DNA of 61,134 nt. Source: an uncultured Pelagibacteraceae bacterium (GTDB taxonomy: Bacteria > Pseudomonadota > Alphaproteobacteria > Pelagibacterales > Pelagibacteraceae). Below are positions 37,624-46,679 of this stretch, piece after piece; within the stretch, counting starts at the first letter, position 1; every line of letters begins with the position of its first letter. A program made the translations under genes and the position numbers. Below the pieces are notes generated by a model. It saw only the letters and a list, made by a program, of their open reading frames with translations. It ran no database searches and was not told where the DNA came from. The stretch covers positions 140,001 to 201,134 of the forward strand of contig CACGWC010000001.1 of assembly GCA_902576785.1 (NCBI GenBank), given 5' to 3'.

Positions 37624-38842
37624 AGAAATTGATCTCAGTCTAGATAGAGTTAAGAACCTTTGTAAAAAATTAGGTGATCCACAAAAAAAATTAAAATATA
37701 TATCTGTTGTTGGTACAAATGGAAAATATTCAACGATCCAAGCAATAAGATCAATATTAAAGAGTAGTATTATAAACTGTAATATTTACACAAGTCCTCA
37801 TATTCAAAAAATTAATGAAAGATTTGTTTTTAATGACGTAGAAATATCCGACGATGACTTATCTACTTTATTAAAAGAAGTTGAAAATGTTAATAATGGT
37901 GAACAAATAACTTATTTCGAAATATTAACTGCAGCATATTTTTATCATGCGAGTAAATTTAAAGACAAAATAAATATTATAGAAAGTGGTCTATTTCATA
38001 GATTTGATGCGACAAATATTATTCATACTAATTTATCTAGTATTGTTACTTCGATAGGATTAGATCATTTAGATTGGTTACCAAAAAATGAGCAAAATAT
38101 TGAAAAAATTGTTTATGAAAAAACCTCATCCTTACTAAATTCTACTATTGTAGTTAGCAAACAAAGTTCGAATGAAACCTTAAATTTAATAAGAAAAACT
38201 ATAAAAAATAATCAATCAAAAAAAATCATTTATAAAGATGATTTTAATTATTCATTAAGTGAGAATGGTTTTATTTATTATGAAGACGAATATGGTGGTT
38301 TAAAATTACCAAAACCAAACATATTAGGTAATTTTCAAATTGACAATTGTGCGACAGCTATTGCTACAGTAAGAAATTTACAAATAGGAGTAAAAGATGA
38401 AAATATTAAAGAAGGTATTACCAAGATAAAAAGTATCGCAAGACTTCAAGAAATTAAATCTGGTAAACTAAAAAAAATTTGTAAAAATAATAAGTTGTAT
38501 TTAGATGGTTCGCATAATCCTTTAGGAGCAAAAGTTTTGAATGAATATTTAAATACTTTTGATTGTAAAAAACATTTAATACTTGGGATGATGTCTAACA
38601 AAGATCATGAAGAATATATAAGCCAGTTTAATAATATATCTTCCATAACAACCATTGATATTCCAAACCAACCAAATGCAATAAGTGGGGAAGATTTAAA
38701 AAAAAAACTAAATAAATATCCTAATATTATTTACAAAAAATCTATTGAAGAAGCTCTTAAAACTCTTAATCCAGAGAAAGATGATTTAATAATGATAACT
38801 GGGTCTCTATATCTTGCTGGAGAATTGCTTAATAGAAATTAA
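37577..38842 (+). CDS. folC: Folylpolyglutamate / dihydrofolate synthase
   Basis: Adds glutamate to dihydropteroate and folates with ATP. The 421-residue Mur-ligase-fold protein starts in the family style (RLQKLHPKEIDLSLDRV), which supports the ATG at 37577 even though it lies 47 nt inside accD in another frame. The ATP loop is GTNGKYS, with Tyr where Gly is nearly universal (GTNGKGS). LDGSHNPLGA and the C-terminal domain are normal. The stop shares TTAA with trxA. Confidence 0.9.
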   Translation: MKLQTILNRLQKLHPKEIDLSLDRVKNLCKKLGDPQKKLKYISVVGTNGKYSTIQAIRSILKSSIINCNIYTSPHIQKINERFVFNDVEISDDDLSTLLKEVENVNNGEQITYFEILTAAYFYHASKFKDKINIIESGLFHRFDATNIIHTNLSSIVTSIGLDHLDWLPKNEQNIEKIVYEKTSSLLNSTIVVSKQSSNETLNLIRKTIKNNQSKKIIYKDDFNYSLSENGFIYYEDEYGGLKLPKPNILGNFQIDNCATAIATVRNLQIGVKDENIKEGITKIKSIARLQEIKSGKLKKICKNNKLYLDGSHNPLGAKVLNEYLNTFDCKKHLILGMMSNKDHEEYISQFNNISSITTIDIPNQPNAISGEDLKKKLNKYPNIIYKKSIEEALKTLNPEKDDLIMITGSLYLAGELLNRN

Positions 38843-39159
38843 ATATTTTCTTTTATAAAAGCAACAATATCGCTCTTAGGTGTAGCTCCAACTTTAGTTG
38901 CTTTTAATTCGCCACCTTTAAATAAAAGCATTGTAGGAATTCCACGAACACCGTACTTAGTAGGCATGTTAGGCTCTGAGTCTATGTCATGTTTTGCAAT
39001 GACAATATCATTCGCCATCTCCTCTGAAATTTCCTCTAAAATTGGTCCAACCATTTTACAAGGTCCACACCATTCGGCCCAAAAATCTACTAAAACTGGT
39101 TTTTCGTTTTTTAAAACTTGTTCTTCAAATTTTTCGTCTGTTACTTTTAATGTAGCCAT
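38839..39159 (-). CDS. trxA: Thioredoxin
   Basis: A 106-residue thioredoxin with the redox site WCGPCK at 30-35 and the cis-proline loop GIPTM. It reduces cytoplasmic disulfides such as those of ribonucleotide reductase. It follows folC convergently; in many alphaproteobacteria the addAB nuclease genes come next, here a different nuclease group does. Confidence 0.96.
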   Translation of the reverse strand: MATLKVTDEKFEEQVLKNEKPVLVDFWAEWCGPCKMVGPILEEISEEMANDIVIAKHDIDSEPNMPTKYGVRGIPTMLLFKGGELKATKVGATPKSDIVAFIKENI

Positions 39160-39225
39160 CAGTTTTATATATAAATAAAAATTTTTTTATCAATAGTTAA
39201 AAGAGAAATGTTTAAATTATCCACA

Positions 39226-40659
39226 TTAAACACTTTCATACTTTTTCTGTATTGACATTGCATATTCATTAAATTCATCTAGTAATGCAAGCTTTTCATT
39301 GTCATTCTCATTAGTATATTTTTCTCTAAGTGTATCAATTTCTGTATAAAGTGTAGGGATCGTCCACCATTTTTCTTTTTTTTCACTCAAAATACGTTTG
39401 GCAATTTCTCTCTTTATTGATTTAAGCATATTCTCTGGAAGAACTTCCGGTGCCTCTTGATATATGATTTTTTTTCCAAATCCCACTAAACGATCATCAT
39501 CAAATTTATCTAGTAATTTAAGTTTATCTTTCCATGATGCTGCATGCCAAGCAGGAAATAAGGCAGTATCTTTGTTTGATGTAAATTTAGTATAAATACT
39601 TTCTTCAGCATATATATCTTCTTGTGTTTTAGACTGTTCTTTTTCTTCAGCTACTTCTCTTAATGAATGAAGTATATTTTGAGAAAATTTCTCATTATTT
39701 TTAACAATATCTGCTCTTTTATTAATTAATGATTTATCCATGGCACTATAAGGTTCTGCTTGCATACCATATTTTGCATCTACAATAATTGGAGCCTTGT
39801 TAGATCTAATAGTTCTTAAAAATTTAGGAGACTTTTTCATTTCGACTTTTAGCTCATTTATCGATAAATTTAATAAAGGTTCTATATCAATCCTTAAATC
39901 GAATGCATAATACCAACCCGCATATATTGGATGCATACAATATTTTTGATGAAGAGGAGCAACTAGATGAAGTCTAGATTTACCATAATAATATTCATTT
40001 AAAGTAACCACTTCACCTTTTTTAATTATAGTTTCTGTGTCTGATTTATTTGCAGTTTTAAAAAAAGACTCCCAAGTGTTTGGTTGTTTTTTTTTAACTA
40101 TATTTAAAACTTTAGCAGTCATAATACTATCACTTAAAGCGCTATGGGCATCTGTAGAATCGATACCTTGCATTCTTGCTAATGACTCTAATTTGAATAC
40201 TGCATTATTTTTTTCATTAAATTCCACTTCTAAAATTGAAGGGTCTATTGCATAAGCTGCGCGAGCAATATTAATACCATCATGTCTTTTGTTAGGAGCA
40301 GCATTCGTTAAATATGGATATCTAATCCCTTTAAAAAACTCTTTTCTTATCATTTCATCATCAAATCCAATATTAGACCAACCAAGAAATACTGCAGGAC
40401 TCCACTTTTTAAATATTTTTTCAACTTCTGCTAACATTTGATAATGTGAAAGATTTGTTTGAGTTAACTGCTTTATAGATGTTTTGTTTACAATAAGTGC
40501 CATGGCCTGAAAGATTTCTCCTTCGGGTAAACTGCATCTTAAATTAAATCTGTCTTTCTCTATAAAGTTCTCATCAACTAAAACTCCACCTATTTCAATG
40601 ATGCTTCCGAAGTCAGTAGAGGCAGATGAACTTTCTATATCCCAGATTGCTAAATTCAT
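39226..40659 (-). CDS. sbcB: Exodeoxyribonuclease I-like (SbcB family) exonuclease
   Basis: A 477-residue DEDD exonuclease. Exo I motif WDIESSS (6-12), Exo II region LGWSNIGFDDEMIRKEF, and Exo III HSALSDSIMTAK follow the E. coli ExoI order (YNNVRFDDEVTRNIF is the equivalent), and the C-terminal half matches ExoI in layout and length (475 in E. coli). ExoI degrades single-stranded DNA 3' to 5' in recombination and mismatch repair. It is the downstream member of a group with a PD-(D/E)XK nuclease and RmuC. SbcB is not universal in alphaproteobacteria. Confidence 0.83.
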   Translation of the reverse strand: MNLAIWDIESSSASTDFGSIIEIGGVLVDENFIEKDRFNLRCSLPEGEIFQAMALIVNKTSIKQLTQTNLSHYQMLAEVEKIFKKWSPAVFLGWSNIGFDDEMIRKEFFKGIRYPYLTNAAPNKRHDGINIARAAYAIDPSILEVEFNEKNNAVFKLESLARMQGIDSTDAHSALSDSIMTAKVLNIVKKKQPNTWESFFKTANKSDTETIIKKGEVVTLNEYYYGKSRLHLVAPLHQKYCMHPIYAGWYYAFDLRIDIEPLLNLSINELKVEMKKSPKFLRTIRSNKAPIIVDAKYGMQAEPYSAMDKSLINKRADIVKNNEKFSQNILHSLREVAEEKEQSKTQEDIYAEESIYTKFTSNKDTALFPAWHAASWKDKLKLLDKFDDDRLVGFGKKIIYQEAPEVLPENMLKSIKREIAKRILSEKKEKWWTIPTLYTEIDTLREKYTNENDNEKLALLDEFNEYAMSIQKKYESV

Positions 40660-40783
40660 AATTTTACTTTCAAATTGGCTAATATTTAATGGGTTTTTGG
40701 AAAGCTTATTAAAGACTTAACCATTAGCATATAAACGATTAGCTCAGGTGTTAGTAACTCTTTTATGGATAGGTTAAATAAAG

Positions 40784-41488
40784 TCAAGATATATTATTCA
40801 TATCATAAAATTTTTTAACTCTTCCTAAGAATAAATTTTGATACATTTCTAACTCGGCTCCTTCAATTTTAAATTCCTGAAATAAAATATCTTTAGTACA
40901 AAGTAAAATTATTCCTGCTTTCATTTTAGTTCCATGAACAACATCATGCGCTAAAGTATAGGCACCAAGTTGTAAAAAATAATCCTGAATATAATCTGAT
41001 TTTTTTGGCTTATTAGCCTGTTTGAAGTCAACTATTACATCACTACCCTCATACAAAGCTATCATATCAGCTGTCCCAGCATATTGTTCTGGATAATACA
41101 AAGTTTCTTCCATTCCATATACTTCATCAAGACGTCCAGTAATTCCTTTTTGAATTATTTCTTTAGCCATATTTTTATATTGCTCGTTACTTTCAAAAAA
41201 ACTTTCATTAATTCTTCCTCTTAAATAATCTTCAATATATGAATGCATTGATGTGCCCCTTGATGATGCTTCTGTTTTAATTCTATTTGCTTCTTTAATT
41301 CCTACTCTCTCTTTCCAGTTAGCTAAAGCTGCTTTTTCTTCCTCTGACTTGGTGGCACTTAAAATTGTGGTAACACTTGGTAATTTATTGTCTCCTAATA
41401 AATATTTTCTATAGCCATCTTCAATTGATCTAGAAGATTTTGGATAATTGTATTTATTATTCCACTTCATTACATTACTTATAAGCAT
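40784..41488 (-). CDS. PD-(D/E)XK family nuclease, MGME1/phage-exonuclease-like
   Basis: A 234-residue protein with LPSVTTILSAT near residue 37, a conserved SSRGTSMHSYIE segment, and the nuclease core GTADMIALYEGSDVIVDFKQ: the Asp of GTADM and the D-x-K of DFK are the PD-(D/E)XK triad. This layout resembles mitochondrial exonuclease MGME1 and some phage single-strand exonucleases. Role is unknown; its place between sbcB-like and rmuC genes suggests DNA end processing. A second ATG at codon 7 is possible as start. Confidence 0.75.
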   Translation of the reverse strand: MLISNVMKWNNKYNYPKSSRSIEDGYRKYLLGDNKLPSVTTILSATKSEEEKAALANWKERVGIKEANRIKTEASSRGTSMHSYIEDYLRGRINESFFESNEQYKNMAKEIIQKGITGRLDEVYGMEETLYYPEQYAGTADMIALYEGSDVIVDFKQANKPKKSDYIQDYFLQLGAYTLAHDVVHGTKMKAGIILLCTKDILFQEFKIEGAELEMYQNLFLGRVKKFYDMNNIS

Positions 41489-41517
41489 TGATTATTAAAA
41501 TTAAATTAATTTTTTAA

Positions 41518-42561
41518 TTATTTCTGATTAACTGTAAATTTCTCTACATTCTCAGATTGTAAAGCTTTTTCAATTTGATCTGGGTCTTTAATATTTTCCA
41601 AGGTTCTTGTAATTGATCTTGCATCTTTACCAAAACTGTCAACAACACTCATCGCTTCTTCAAGTTTTTTTCTTAAGACCAAGACGTTATCAAAATGCTT
41701 TGAAAACCTTGTACTTATAGTCTTTAAATGATCGTAAATTTCAGTTGCATGTTTTTGAACTTTTAATGTTTGGAAACCAAGATGATAAGACTGTATTAAG
41801 GCACAAATAGTATTTGGACCAGCAATTGTAACTTTATATTTTTTTCTTAGTTCTTCCATCAACAATTCTTTAGTTTTAGGATCTCTATAACTAGATAATT
41901 CTGCATAGAGACCTTCTGTGGGCACATATACAATTGCAAAATCGGTTGTTATGGGTGGATTAATGTATTTTTGATTAACAGCTTTTGATTTTGTCCTAAA
42001 TGCAGATGCCAATTCATTTCTAGCTGATGATAACGCGTCTTTGTCTTTATTTTGGAAAGCTTTATCTACTGCTTTATATTTTTCAATCGGCCAATGGCTA
42101 TCTATTGGACACATCACATCATTTTGTAGCTTAATAGCAAACTCTACTAGATCTCTAGTCTCTTCTGGCTTCATTTTTGCATTTGCTATGTATTGAGATG
42201 CTGGAAGTAAATCTTCTAAAATACTTGCAAGGGAAAATTCACTTAATCCACCGTATTGTTTAACACCCGCTAAAATTCTACTAAAATTATTTTGACTCGA
42301 TTGAATATCTTCAACTTGTTTGTTAAATGATGCAACTTTTTCATCAACACGACTTAGTGCACCTGTCATATCTTTGGCAACTTCTTTACTCATGCTACTA
42401 AAAGAGTCGTTTAATGAACTCTTAAGACTATCTATGTCAGTCTTGATTTTTGCAAAATCATCTTCTTTGTTATCTTTTTCAGGTTCTTTTCTAAATTTTA
42501 AAAATAAAGCTATATTTACCAATAAAACTACAGCAACTAATAAAACAATTAATATGTCCAT
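41518..42561 (-). CDS. rmuC: RmuC family DNA recombination protein
   Basis: A 347-residue protein with an N-terminal membrane segment (about 2-23), a coiled-coil stretch (about 35-105) and the RmuC nuclease-like core (about 110-320): ASILEDLLPASQYI, PIDSHWPIEKY, TDFAIVYVPTEGLYAE, ICALIQSYHLGFQTL. RmuC limits inversions at short repeats and is related to restriction-fold nucleases. It is shorter than E. coli RmuC (475). It is the first gene of the minus-strand nuclease group. Confidence 0.88.
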   Translation of the reverse strand: MDILIVLLVAVVLLVNIALFLKFRKEPEKDNKEDDFAKIKTDIDSLKSSLNDSFSSMSKEVAKDMTGALSRVDEKVASFNKQVEDIQSSQNNFSRILAGVKQYGGLSEFSLASILEDLLPASQYIANAKMKPEETRDLVEFAIKLQNDVMCPIDSHWPIEKYKAVDKAFQNKDKDALSSARNELASAFRTKSKAVNQKYINPPITTDFAIVYVPTEGLYAELSSYRDPKTKELLMEELRKKYKVTIAGPNTICALIQSYHLGFQTLKVQKHATEIYDHLKTISTRFSKHFDNVLVLRKKLEEAMSVVDSFGKDARSITRTLENIKDPDQIEKALQSENVEKFTVNQK

Positions 42562-42690
42562 GATTCTCTAAGTTATACTCCAATATTTAAATTTCAATTT
42601 ATATTTTCTTTTTTAAATTCTGCGTATGTGTTAAAAAAATTTGAGAAAATTATTAGTAATAATCCACTTATTGTTGATAATAATCTAAGC

Positions 42691-43380
42691 TTATTTGCTA
42701 ACTAAATTTATAAGTCTTTTTAAGTCCTTTAATTTATTTGATTTCTTAGATGTCATTAAGCAAGCTTGAGAGTGAAGGATTATTCCATCTTTTAATATTC
42801 TTAAATTGTTAGCTTTTAAGGTTGCTCCAGTTGAAGTTATATCGGTTATTATTTCGGATGATCCAGTAAATGGATATATCTCTGTTGCACCAAGGCTCTT
42901 CACCAATTTAAATTGCGTTACTCCTCTGGAGAACATGAATTCTCTTGTAAGATTTGGGTATTTTGTAGCTATACGTAATCTATTTCTTTTTTTATCTTTA
43001 AATTCAAAAGCTATTTCCTCAAGATCTGGCATTGTCTGTACATCTATCCAATCGTCAGGAATTGCAACTACTAATGTAGCTTCTCCAAAATCATACTTTT
43101 TTTTAACAATTAACTTTTTTTGAATATTAATTTCACTTTCCATTAATAAATCATATCCAGAAAAGCCAATATCTAAGGATCCATCTGCAAGACGTTCTAT
43201 AATTTCCCTAGCATGTAGATAATTGATAATAATATTTTTTTTTCCTTTAATAAATCCAAATAAGTCTCTCTCACCTCTTTCAGAAAGGATTTTTAATTTT
43301 TTTTTTTTAAAAATATTTAATACTCCAGATCGTAAGCGACCTTTACTTGGAATTCCAATTTTTATGATGGTATTACTCAT
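42691..43380 (-). CDS. hisG: ATP phosphoribosyltransferase, short form
   Basis: First step of histidine synthesis. The 229-residue short HisG lacks the C-terminal regulatory domain and needs HisZ, which is encoded two genes upstream. IGIPSKGRLRSG at the start, GFSGYDLLMESE, and TGATLKANNLRIL are family motifs. The alphaproteobacterial hisZ-hisG pair is interrupted here by a sulfotransferase gene, which overlaps hisG by 8 nt. Confidence 0.94.
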   Translation of the reverse strand: MSNTIIKIGIPSKGRLRSGVLNIFKKKKLKILSERGERDLFGFIKGKKNIIINYLHAREIIERLADGSLDIGFSGYDLLMESEINIQKKLIVKKKYDFGEATLVVAIPDDWIDVQTMPDLEEIAFEFKDKKRNRLRIATKYPNLTREFMFSRGVTQFKLVKSLGATEIYPFTGSSEIITDITSTGATLKANNLRILKDGIILHSQACLMTSKKSNKLKDLKRLINLVSK

Positions 43381-44218
43381 ATTTATATTTTACCAATTCT
43401 TCTTGAAATAAATTATTCATTTTGTTTATTAAATTCTCATTCAGTAATTTCCTATAATCATTATCTTTACCTAAATTAAAAAATTTTATCTTTTCGTCAG
43501 AACCTTTTTTTGTAATTGCTTCTGCAAAACCTTTTTCGTCTTCTAATTTTTTGAGATTATCAAAATTGCAATTTCTTATACATTTTAAAGCTTTTTCTTT
43601 ATTAAACTTTTCATCTGATTTAGAGAGTTTATGAATAAAGTTAACAACTTGTTTAAAAGTATTTAGTGCATCATTTTGTAGATCTTCATACCTTACAGTT
43701 AAAACTGGATATAATTTATTATCTACCCATGACTTCTGATTTAATTTCCAGGAAAAAAGTGCCTGAAAACCTAAAAATCGATCTTTTTCTTTAGAAACAA
43801 TTCCTTTTTTTTCATCTGTCATAAATTGAAAGGCTTCATCAACAGAAATTTGATAGTGGTTTGATAATGAAGAGATTACGTTTCTTGGATCTCTAATTAT
43901 ATAAATAACACCCAATGTATTTTCTTTATTAGTAAATTTATTATCTTCTATTTTACATAATGCATTATGAGTTTTAAAAAATTTCAAACCTTTTAATTGA
44001 TTAATTTTTTCCTGTTCCTTTATCCAATACTTTGAAGTATCGTGAGGCTGTTTAAATTTATCTAAATACTTTCTAAAATATTTGTTACTTGGAAAAGATT
44101 CTATTTTTTCTAATAGTTCAAAATTAAAATCACCTGTTTCAGAAAAATAATAATTTGCGATTAAAGATCTCAACCAAGTATTTCCACTTTTGGGATATGA
44201 AGCTAACCAAATTATCAT
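43373..44218 (-). CDS. Sulfotransferase domain protein inside the his operon
   Basis: A 281-residue soluble sulfotransferase (Sulfotransfer_1 type). The 5'-phosphosulfate loop YPKSGNTWLRSLI is at 8-20 and the 3'-phosphate motif RDPRNVISSLSNHY at about 128-141; both PAPS-binding elements are intact. Such enzymes move sulfate from PAPS to alcohols, sugars or amines. The acceptor is unknown. It overlaps hisZ by 4 nt and hisG by 8 nt, so it must be translated with them. No PAPS-synthesis gene is in the window. Confidence 0.88.
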   Translation of the reverse strand: MIIWLASYPKSGNTWLRSLIANYYFSETGDFNFELLEKIESFPSNKYFRKYLDKFKQPHDTSKYWIKEQEKINQLKGLKFFKTHNALCKIEDNKFTNKENTLGVIYIIRDPRNVISSLSNHYQISVDEAFQFMTDEKKGIVSKEKDRFLGFQALFSWKLNQKSWVDNKLYPVLTVRYEDLQNDALNTFKQVVNFIHKLSKSDEKFNKEKALKCIRNCNFDNLKKLEDEKGFAEAITKKGSDEKIKFFNLGKDNDYRKLLNENLINKMNNLFQEELVKYKYE

Positions 44219-45267
44219 ATTTTTTCTAAGTTAATAGCAGCTCCAACAGCTGGTATATTCTTTTTAAAACCAAGATCTTTAATTAAAGAATCATATCTAC
44301 CACCTCTAATATTTAGCTTCTCAGACTTTGATTTAATATCGATCTTAAAAACCAAACCAGTGTAATATTCAAGATGTCTCCCAAAAGAAGAACTAAATTT
44401 AACGTTTAATTTATTAATTTTATTTTTAGTTATTGGAAAATAATTATCCTGAACCCTGAGATTAATTTTATTTTTTTTAAAAAATAAATTTAATTTTTTA
44501 GATGCTTGATTAATGGGACATTCAATTTTTAAATACTCTTTTAAAATTTTTACAACATTGCTACCTTTTTTTGTTCTTCTTGGATCTTTAATTTTGGAAT
44601 CAAATCTTATTAATATTTCCCCTATTGATCTTCTAGCAACTTCTTTTTTTTGGTTTCCATTGATCATTCTTGAATATTTTCTCTTATCTATTTCAACAAT
44701 TGTTGGGTCGATATCTGAGTTGGTCTCCAATCTTTTTAGCAGATCGTTAAAATATTTTTCTCTCCAAAAATGACGTTGCAACCTTAATTTCCATCTTGCC
44801 GGACAATCCAACTTATCTAACAAAAGCCTAAAAATTTCTATATTACCTATTACAAGGTCTCCACTTTTATATTTAATTTTTGATAGTGCTTTTAATGAAG
44901 TTTCTATTATTTTTTTATCATCTTTTTTTTCAGTAAAAGACCCTAAAATTTCAAAGCCTATTTGATTTCTGATAACAGAGTCTTTTTTATTTAATCCTTT
45001 TCTAAATGCTTGACCACTATAGAAAATTTTTTCACTAGTTTTCTTTTTTTGATTTAAATATCTAACACAAGATGCAATTGTTAAATCAGGTCTTAAACAA
45101 AGTTCATTTCCCAATTGATCATTGAAAGAAAATATAAATCTTTTGAAACTTTCCCCTGACCTTTCCAATATTAAATTAGTGTCAATTACTGTATCAAGAT
45201 CAATGTATTTATATCCATTTGACTTAATAATTTTTAGAATATTCTCAGATAATTTTTTTGATTTCAT
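44215..45267 (-). CDS. hisZ: ATP phosphoribosyltransferase regulatory subunit
   Basis: HisZ is a catalytically inactive HisRS paralogue that activates and feedback-regulates short HisG. Starting at ATG 45267, 350 residues. It keeps class II synthetase-like fragments: GNELCLRPDLTIASCVRYLN (motif 2 side), FRKGLNKKDSVIRNQIGFEILG, and the C-terminal GGRYDSLIKDLG with AVGAAI. It overlaps the end of hisS by 23 nt. Confidence 0.92.
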   Translation of the reverse strand: MKSKKLSENILKIIKSNGYKYIDLDTVIDTNLILERSGESFKRFIFSFNDQLGNELCLRPDLTIASCVRYLNQKKKTSEKIFYSGQAFRKGLNKKDSVIRNQIGFEILGSFTEKKDDKKIIETSLKALSKIKYKSGDLVIGNIEIFRLLLDKLDCPARWKLRLQRHFWREKYFNDLLKRLETNSDIDPTIVEIDKRKYSRMINGNQKKEVARRSIGEILIRFDSKIKDPRRTKKGSNVVKILKEYLKIECPINQASKKLNLFFKKNKINLRVQDNYFPITKNKINKLNVKFSSSFGRHLEYYTGLVFKIDIKSKSEKLNIRGGRYDSLIKDLGFKKNIPAVGAAINLEKI

Positions 45268-46675
45268 CAATCAGGTTCTCCTTATCAAATATAATTTGAG
45301 TATTTTCAGATTTTTTCCACTCTTCTCTAGATAAAATTTTTGATGTTTCGTCTAAGTTTGAATTTAATTTTTTTATAGTAATTTTATTATTTTTAAATTC
45401 ATTCTCCCCACAAAGAATTACAGCTGGTGAATTCCTTTTATCTGCATATTTTAACTGAGATTTTAAACCTGAGTCTCCTAGATAAACTTCAGATCTTATA
45501 TTTTGATTTCTAAGTTGTGATAACAATTCATAATAATTAGAGAGGTATTTTTTATCTAAAACACATATTATTATTGGAGAATTATTTTTTACCATGATTT
45601 TGTTTAACTGAACTAATGCATATAGCAAACGATCAAGCCCTATGGATACACCTGTTGCAGACAAGTCTACTTTTTTAAATCGTGAAACTAAAGAATTATA
45701 TCTTCCACCTCCACCAACTGAGCCAAACTCCACTTCTTGGTTTTTTTGATTTTTTACTTTAAATGTTAAGTTTGCCTCAAATATCGGGCCATCATAATAT
45801 TCAAGTCCTCTAATAACTTCAGGTGAAAAAATTATTTGATCAAAATTGGATGAATAATTTAATCCATCTAATACATTATTTAATTCATCAACACCATCTT
45901 CAACTAGTTTGTTTGGTATAGCTGACTTAATTTCATCTAAAGATTTCATATTAATAAAACTAATTATTTCTTGAGCTTGATCATCAGAGAGGTTTGCTCC
46001 AATAGTTTTATCACCAGATTTGTCTTCACGTCCTGTTGTCAGCAATTGTTTAACGCCATCGGTTCCAACTCTATCAAGTTTATCAATGGCTCTTAAAACA
46101 GTAAGTTGTTGTTTGTCATCTGAAATTTTCAAATTTTCAATAATTCCTTGAATTAATTTTCTATTACTTAATTTAATTTGATATTGATTTTTTTCTAAAC
46201 CACAGAAATATAATGTGTCAGCTAAAAGATTACACATCTCAGCATCTGCTAAAGGATTATTAGATCCAACAATATCACAATCGGCTTGAGTAAACTCTCT
46301 AAATCTTCCAGGACCAGGTTTCTCATTTCGCCATACATTACCGATTTGATATCTTTTAAAAGGATTTGAGATATTTAAATAATTTTGAGATACGTATCTT
46401 GCTAATGGTGCAGTTAAATCATACCGTAATGATATCCAACTATCATTTTCCTCTTGAAAACCAAATACACCTGAACTTGGTCTATCTTCATCTGGTAAAA
46501 ATTTTCCAATATTTTCTGATATTTCAAAACTAGGAGTTTCTAACTTAGAAAAACCGAATTTTAAAAAATTTTCTTCGATCTTAGCAATTAAATTTTCTTT
46601 TAACGCTAATTCTTTACCGTATCTATCAACAAAACCCGAAGGGGTATTGGCTGACAATTTTTTTTCTTTATTCAT
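45245..46675 (-). CDS. hisS: Histidyl-tRNA synthetase
   Basis: Charges tRNA-His. From ATG 46675 (MNKEKKLSANTPSGFVDRYGKE) it is 476 residues; a longer reading to 46741 would translate the tRNA-His gene and is rejected. Class II motifs: YDLTAPLARYV, motif 2 with VWRNEKPGPGRFREFTQAD, the histidine loop GGGGRYNSLV and motif 3 GVSIGLDRLLYAL. The start codon lies only 4 nt from the CCA end of tRNA-His on the same strand, so enzyme and substrate RNA are cotranscribed. Confidence 0.95.
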   Translation of the reverse strand: MNKEKKLSANTPSGFVDRYGKELALKENLIAKIEENFLKFGFSKLETPSFEISENIGKFLPDEDRPSSGVFGFQEENDSWISLRYDLTAPLARYVSQNYLNISNPFKRYQIGNVWRNEKPGPGRFREFTQADCDIVGSNNPLADAEMCNLLADTLYFCGLEKNQYQIKLSNRKLIQGIIENLKISDDKQQLTVLRAIDKLDRVGTDGVKQLLTTGREDKSGDKTIGANLSDDQAQEIISFINMKSLDEIKSAIPNKLVEDGVDELNNVLDGLNYSSNFDQIIFSPEVIRGLEYYDGPIFEANLTFKVKNQKNQEVEFGSVGGGGRYNSLVSRFKKVDLSATGVSIGLDRLLYALVQLNKIMVKNNSPIIICVLDKKYLSNYYELLSQLRNQNIRSEVYLGDSGLKSQLKYADKRNSPAVILCGENEFKNNKITIKKLNSNLDETSKILSREEWKKSENTQIIFDKENLIDEIKKII

Positions 46676-46679
46676 TTTT

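Noticed and set aside
40738..40758. D-arm-like string (GATTAGCTCAGGTGTTAGTAA) between the PD-(D/E)XK gene and sbcB, suggesting a tRNA remnant or attachment site
   Set aside because: No acceptor, anticodon or T-arm follows on either strand and no second copy or integrase was seen; chance match is more likely.
42648..42662. Palindrome ATTATTAGTAATAAT between rmuC and hisG
   Set aside because: Short, AT-only apart from one G, and expected by chance at this base composition; no T-run to make a terminator.
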